From positions 2,170,001 through 2,234,000 of the forward strand of contig JAHEWK010000008.1 in assembly GCA_020740775.1 (NCBI GenBank): a stretch of 64,000 nucleotides of DNA, in the 5' to 3' direction. The DNA is from Ilyonectria destructans (taxonomy: Eukaryota > Ascomycota > Sordariomycetes > Hypocreales > Nectriaceae). Position 1 is the stretch's first letter. Every line of letters begins with the position of its first letter. Below, piece after piece: positions 58,978 through 64,000 of the stretch. Made by a program: the position numbers and the translations under genes. The notes below the pieces were generated by a model, which searched no databases, was not told where the DNA came from, and was given only the letters and a program-made list of their open reading frames with translations.

Positions 58978-59313
58978 GCGCGCTCACTGACCTGTCGCTG
59001 CGTCACCATGAAGTCTTCTGTAATTGGCATGAAACCACCGAGTGCTTAGCAGCACCATCACCGTACATTTGATGTCAAGTACATAAATCAATCGGTCGCA
59101 TGGATGTGCCGTTCGCAAGAATCATGTTGCGCTGTTTCTCCATTTTGTCAGCATGATGTAAATGGTTGTATTGAAAACAAGCTGGTGCTTGGCTGAAGAA
59201 AATGGTTTGAAGCAGAACTCGTATCCCTTTAGGAAGAAATAGCTGCAAAATTCTTGTCGGGCAAGCCCTCCGCTTCAATGTAGGCATTATTTTGTTTTTG
59301 CAATGGCATTTCC

Positions 59314-62300
59314 TTTCGCAATACATATCCAACGCCAGGTGCGATTTTCCAAGGTTCAGTACATTTATTCTTATTTGACTTCTATCCTGCTCTACCCCAA
59401 TTGCGAAAAAGACTTCGCTCCTACAAGACAAGAGGATTCCGTCCGCTGCCCAAATGCCCAGTCCCATTTCGCATTTCCACATTCTCTTCTGCCCCAATGC
59501 CTTATCCTGTGCCAGCTCTTGCGAAGTCCTAACCCCATCCGCCCCGATTCCTCTCGTTAAAGATGATGCCTCAATGGAGTATTGGTATCACGACTTCTCC
59601 AGCACTGTCACTTGTCCAACGCCAAGGTGTCTCTAGATCTGTCTTCACGCAAGTTTTCGGAGGTCCGTAGTTTATCTGTAATTGTCAGCAATGGGAATTT
59701 GATGGTTAGGAGATGTCTCTGCTGTACACTGTTGTCTGCTATATGTCTCGGTACTCTGGAATGACTAGAGGAAGTAGGGTGAGGTAGAGGTGATGATGAA
59801 GCGAGGTGTGGAATCAAGACGTGGGGATCAGTGTCATGGCAGCGAAGACATGAAGTTTGCGCGTTGATAGAAACGTGACACATTGATCACGTTTGGTTCC
59901 TCTTCATTCGAGAACACAAACTTAAAAAGCAAGAAGTCAAAAGCATCAGAACTCCGCTCACCTTCACAGTTACCCTCGGAAAGAGAAACGGGTGCGCGTG
60001 GCTAAAACCGACCTCGATCGCTTCGTCTTAACCTCAAGAATAGATTGCCATGTCTTTCGTCGCTCGAAATGCTGTCGCCACCGAAAAGTCACTCTCATCA
60101 GAGCCGCGGGAGGTGATCGAGTTAACACATCGCTACCTGTCGATGCGATAGTTAGAAACATTACTATCGAATTCAGGCGTGTGAGAAACCCTATGTTGCG
60201 AATTTGGCCTGGTACTAACTCTTACTGACAGTGTTGATGTACCCTGTCCTGGTGGTGTCCAGAATAACCTGCACTTGTTAGCTGGGAGCCCAGGAGGGCG
60301 AGCAAGACATAAGGAAGATCTGAGATGCGAAGTCAGGTAACGTGGATACTTAGGGTCCATGCACTTGCGAAATTTTCAGGGGCCCCAGCTGAAGTCTAGA
60401 GTAGAACTGATGCGGAGAGATTAGTTTCCTCTTCCTTCATCTCCCAGTTCCATCCTTCGGCACAGAGAAACACTGGATGGAAACCAGACGTAAGACAGCT
60501 TTCGCTACTTAACATCAGTGCAGCGAGTGGCGAGACAAGTGACAACCTAGCAGCAAATTAGAGGTCCGCAAAACTTGAGGACGCGGAGAATCGAGGTGAA
60601 CTTGCCGGCGACGAGACGTCTCTTATCTTGCAAGGTTTGAAGGTAACGAAGAATCGCTGACTTGGTTCTAAGTTTTTATCAAGAAGCGAGCTTGTTGTTT
60701 CTCGATAAGCTTCAAAGTTGAAAAGCACCGAGGCAATCTTGAGATCAGTATTAATTTCGAGGGGCGGCGGGAGATAATGTTCATCTCCGCCAAGCTCCTC
60801 TGCTCGGAGTTCTTCTGTCAAGGAGCACGCCGGGTAGCGAGTCGGACGTCGCATTCCAACTTCAATTGCAAAGTGGTGAGCCAGAATTCGACGTTACAGG
60901 GAACAACCGATTGCGAAACTTACAGAGGGGGCCGCCGAGATATTGCGCAAAGGGTCTCTGGGTCGATCTCGGGCTGGATGGTTGCACCAAGAATGCAACT
61001 GCCGGAAAAGTTGGAGGCAGCAGATTTTCGCAATACCAACAAGACTGGCTATGAACGACAATCTTTCGATATTTGCGATTCTGCCTGTAAAGAGACTCGA
61101 CTGCCTGAATTCGAAAGGTTTGAAATGGACTTATGAAATCCGTGCTGAAACACTTCGCCTAGCGATTCTCATGCGCATTGAGATGTCAAACTCTGTGAAG
61201 CGACGCTGGAGAAGCCATCGCCGCGTGCCTCAACACGCGTTCGACGGCAGAAGAAGAGTGGGCAAAACAAACTGTGCAAAGCAACATGGAGGAAACATTC
61301 GCGTCCTACCTCACGACACTCCCAAGGACAGGACCAAGCCGGCCTCGCCTTGCCTGCTGGACATTCTAGTGGAATAAGAATGTGGATGATGGTGGGCTTG
61401 ATATAACAGGAAAACGAGAGGGATGGAGAGGAAGTTCTTTATAGATTGCTGGTGTTGCCATCTTTATGTACCAGCCGACAACTGGTTGGTGCAGGTGGCA
61501 TGGCTGGCATGGCTGGCAGACCCTCTGGAACTCAGTGGGCAAGGATTAAGTCACATTGCTGTATAGAAGATAACCTCAAATTTAGAGCGACGTTTCAATT
61601 GCGAAACGGCATAGGGGCTACAGGAAATAAAGAGGGGGGAGGGAAAGTGTTATTTGGGTAGTAGACCTTGTGTTGCAAAATTTAAAGGAGAATATTATTA
61701 ATTTAGGTATGCCCTTATATTGCAAATTCCTCCTACAATATGGAAAACAGTAAAATATGGGATGGCTCTTAGGCCAGACGATCAATTGCATGCATTCTGG
61801 GGCAAATATTTTCTGGGTATTTATTATTTCAGGTTTGCATTCATCATCTCCATTGAGAGTACTCCCATTCAAGAATCATTACTTACCAGAACGCGACGCC
61901 AGCCATACTCTCTCGGGAGCAATGTCCAGCAGTCCAATAATTGCCCAGTGTCCGTGCAAGTCGAAACTGGAGCTTCCCAGACCAGCGCTTTTGATCACTT
62001 GGTTGCCTTGGTACAAAACTAACTTGGGCGAACATGAATGGTACTGAAATGCGCACATGGACAGAGACTGGTGATCTTCCTGTAACATGTCCTGACTTCG
62101 ACGAAGTCCCGACAGCGGAGCAGAATCTGGCATCTCCACCGAGGAGCGGAAATTGCGAAAGTCAGCAGTGCACAGACAGCAAAGGGTTCAAGGAATAATG
62201 TCCATTTGCGAAGAGCGCTTTCGGACACCAACCAGGCCCGATTCTTTTCAGGTGAGCGTGCACATGAATCCCGCGCTCTGTGAACCGCGCTTCTCTGGTA

Positions 62301-63359
62301 CGTTTCAAGAAGGTATTAATATTACCAAGGGTATTCAGGTTCCAAAGACTGCTGTGCTCGCATCGTCGCGTACCTTCTTGTCGGGAGTCCAGCGAACTGC
62401 AGGCGGTTCGCGGTGCGTGTTATCATCCTTGATCTCGACCTCCGACAACTCTTTTACCTCCAGATAATCTCCAAGTTGTGACGCTGGGGTATTTTTCGAG
62501 ATCGAAGTATAGATTTCGAAGGAGGGCGAAAATGACAATAATTTCAGAACATGGCCGCTCAAAGCGGCCGTAAAAAAGAGCGACATGAAGTCCTGGATTC
62601 TCGGGCTGGGTTCTCATGATGGATGAGATTCAATGCTAAAGTACTGTCTTGATACTGCCACAGTAAATGCAGAGCTTTCCCAATTGCGAATTGTTCATTT
62701 AAAAACTCACTGAAGACAGATGGAGCGAGGGTTGGATGCATGGCTCTTGAGATTCGATTGCTTAAGATTGCCTGTGGGAGCGGTAGTTGGAGTTTGGACA
62801 AGAAATCGATATTGCATATACGTATGGAAAATGATGACAGGTGAAAGAAGAGACGGTTGCAATATTATTTCCAAGGAGTGCAGTTTTATAAGCCTGAGTA
62901 AGAAATAGCTCCCATCTGAAAAGGACATCTTTATGAACGCCATCCACCTGAGTAGGAGAAGGAAACAATGACGGAAAGAGTATCTCATAAGGGTCCAACA
63001 GATCTTTGTTGACTTTAAAATAACAGCACACTTCTAAATGTCATAAAAAAGTGTTTATCGAGAAGCAATCTTTGACAAGGGATTTTTCCAGCAGATGAAT
63101 ATATTTCCCAACAATCTTCAGCCAAATCTAAAGGAATAATAATACTAGCGACAAATGCTTAAAACTGTGGTAAGGCTAGATGGCAGCGTAAAGATTGCAG
63201 AGGTCTCAAAGCTGGAGGAAACAGAAGTATTCGCAACAATGCCATCTCGTCACAAGTCTCAGCAGTCACAGTAGCTGGGTCCTCGAAAACAAGATCGAGC
63301 AACCATTTCGCAATACCGCAGTGCTTGTAGTAAGTTGCATGGATCGTCAATTTTCGCAA
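59314..63359. repeat. Dispersed short motif ATTGCGAAA / TTTCGCAAT
   Basis: Exact 9-mers lie at 59314 (reverse), 59400, 60910, 61026 (reverse), 61598, 62151 and 63306 (reverse). The 7-mer core TTGCGAA or TTCGCAA starts at 59315, 59401, 60196, 60365, 60911, 61027, 61599, 62152, 62206, 62684, 63230, 63307 and 63353. Three of the reverse copies share TTTCGCAATAC. The surrounding sequences are not alike, so this is not a simple duplicated unit. Confidence 0.8.
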
Positions 63360-64000
63360 GAAGTCAAGGTCTCAGAGAGTAGCTTCTTGTAGCCAGGTAA
63401 ACTTTTGCAGCTGGGACTCAGGGTGGGAAGCAGTATCATTGCATCTTTATCTCGTTAGTTATTATCCTGTCCCAAATTCTATAGCCCCTTCTCTTACTCA
63501 GTTTTTATGTACCAAGAATCTCGCTTTGTAATTTATATGTTGTGGTGTCTACAAAATAAAACATAATGTTTAAATGCGGGGGAGTTCCAAATGCAAAATC
63601 CGATATTGTCCAAATCGACCGACCCGGATTTGGAACGTGATCATCTGTGAGCTTGAACATGCCACGACGGGATTTTCTGCAGATTTTTCTTTTAATATTA
63701 AAGTGCCCCTGAAAATACCTGAAACGAAAAGTGGTCATTCTGCATCGGCCTCCCTCGTCCCGCGCTCGAGTTTGGCATTGAAGTGAACAAGCGACAGGTT
63801 CAAGAAGAAGCAAGAATTAGAATATTATTTGAGTTCATCTTTTAATTCTTATTTCTGAAAGTTGAAAGTCTTTAGCTACCTTAAATTCTCGTTTGCAAGT
63901 TCGCTGGCAGGTTGCCCCCGGTTAAGTAACTACTCTCGTCCTCAATTTATTCCCGCTCATCAATATTTGCAGTTATATTTTCTTTCTATTTTTCACTACC

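Larger units (their letters stand above)
58242..64000. other. Gene-free terminal region with a recurring ATTGCGAAA motif
   Basis: No protein gene could be supported in 5.8 kb. Short minus-strand frames at 60558-60854 and 62335-62586 look slightly proteinlike but have no splice partners. The region has a G-rich tract (58946-58977) and thirteen copies of TTGCGAA/TTCGCAA between 59315 and 63359. The first few hundred bases must hold the AP-1 mu promoter. Confidence 0.5.

Noticed and set aside
60558..62586. Short minus-strand frames as exons of a gene in the terminal region
   Set aside because: The two best pieces (60558-60854 and 62335-62586) share no frame-compatible splice sites that I could find and show no recognised domain.
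1..64000. tRNA, 5S rRNA or transposon
   Set aside because: No cloverleaf with box A/box B, no fungal 5S start, and no transposase, reverse transcriptase or terminal inverted repeats were found by reading; a covariance-model search was not possible.

Overview
The window looks like a stretch of nuclear chromosome from a filamentous ascomycete (Pezizomycotina, most likely Sordariomycetes). Protein genes carry short introns of about 48-130 bp with GT-AG ends and CTAAC/CTGAC-like branch sites. The gene set is typically fungal: Zn(II)2Cys6 regulators, YAT-type and MUP1-type permeases, a LaeA-like methyltransferase, LCL2, UVE1 and RKM4. I saw no tRNA, rRNA, CRISPR array or intact transposon. For nearly every spliced gene the exon phases were checked by hand and sum to a whole number of codons.

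1.2-17.5 kb is an accessory-looking block. In order it holds an amino-acid permease (+), an alcohol-acetyltransferase-like enzyme (+), a Zn2Cys6 regulator (+), a TauD/TfdA dioxygenase (-), a bZIP regulator (-), a short-chain dehydrogenase (+), a MUP1-like methionine permease (+) and a LaeA-like methyltransferase (-). Permeases for amino acids or methionine next to a taurine-dioxygenase-family enzyme suggest scavenging of an organic nitrogen/sulfur compound, or a small metabolite cluster. The bZIP/SDR divergent promoter carries three copies of the palindrome ATAACGTTAT within 93 bp. The methionine-permease gene has one apparent single-base frame conflict at intron 3, and the 5' end of the methyltransferase does not resolve, so part of the block may be decaying.

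18.7-33.6 kb contains a Pro/Ala-rich repetitive protein, a large predicted fusion of a serine-hydrolase-like domain with a CorA-type membrane domain (1,367 aa), a disordered nuclear-looking protein with a C2H2 finger and a cupin-like tail (871 aa), mitochondrial ribosomal protein bL27m, LCL2, and protein phosphatase inhibitor 2. bL27m and LCL2 share a 272-bp divergent promoter.

35.2-37.4 kb encodes a regulator with two complete Zn2Cys6 clusters. It is followed by a 9.4-kb gene desert (37.4-46.9 kb) rich in simple repeats. Its first 3 kb is purine/G-rich on the + strand, so it could be a very long pyrimidine-rich leader of the minus-strand regulator.

46.9-58.2 kb is mostly housekeeping: a membrane-anchored RING-H2 protein, UV-damage endonuclease UVE1, ribosomal lysine methyltransferase RKM4, an unrecognised gene at 54.8-55.9 kb, and the AP-1 clathrin-adaptor mu subunit.

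58.2-64.0 kb contains no gene I can support. It is strongly enriched for one short motif, ATTGCGAAA/TTTCGCAAT: seven exact 9-mers, and thirteen copies of its 7-mer core, in about 4 kb. This is the most unexplained signal in the window.
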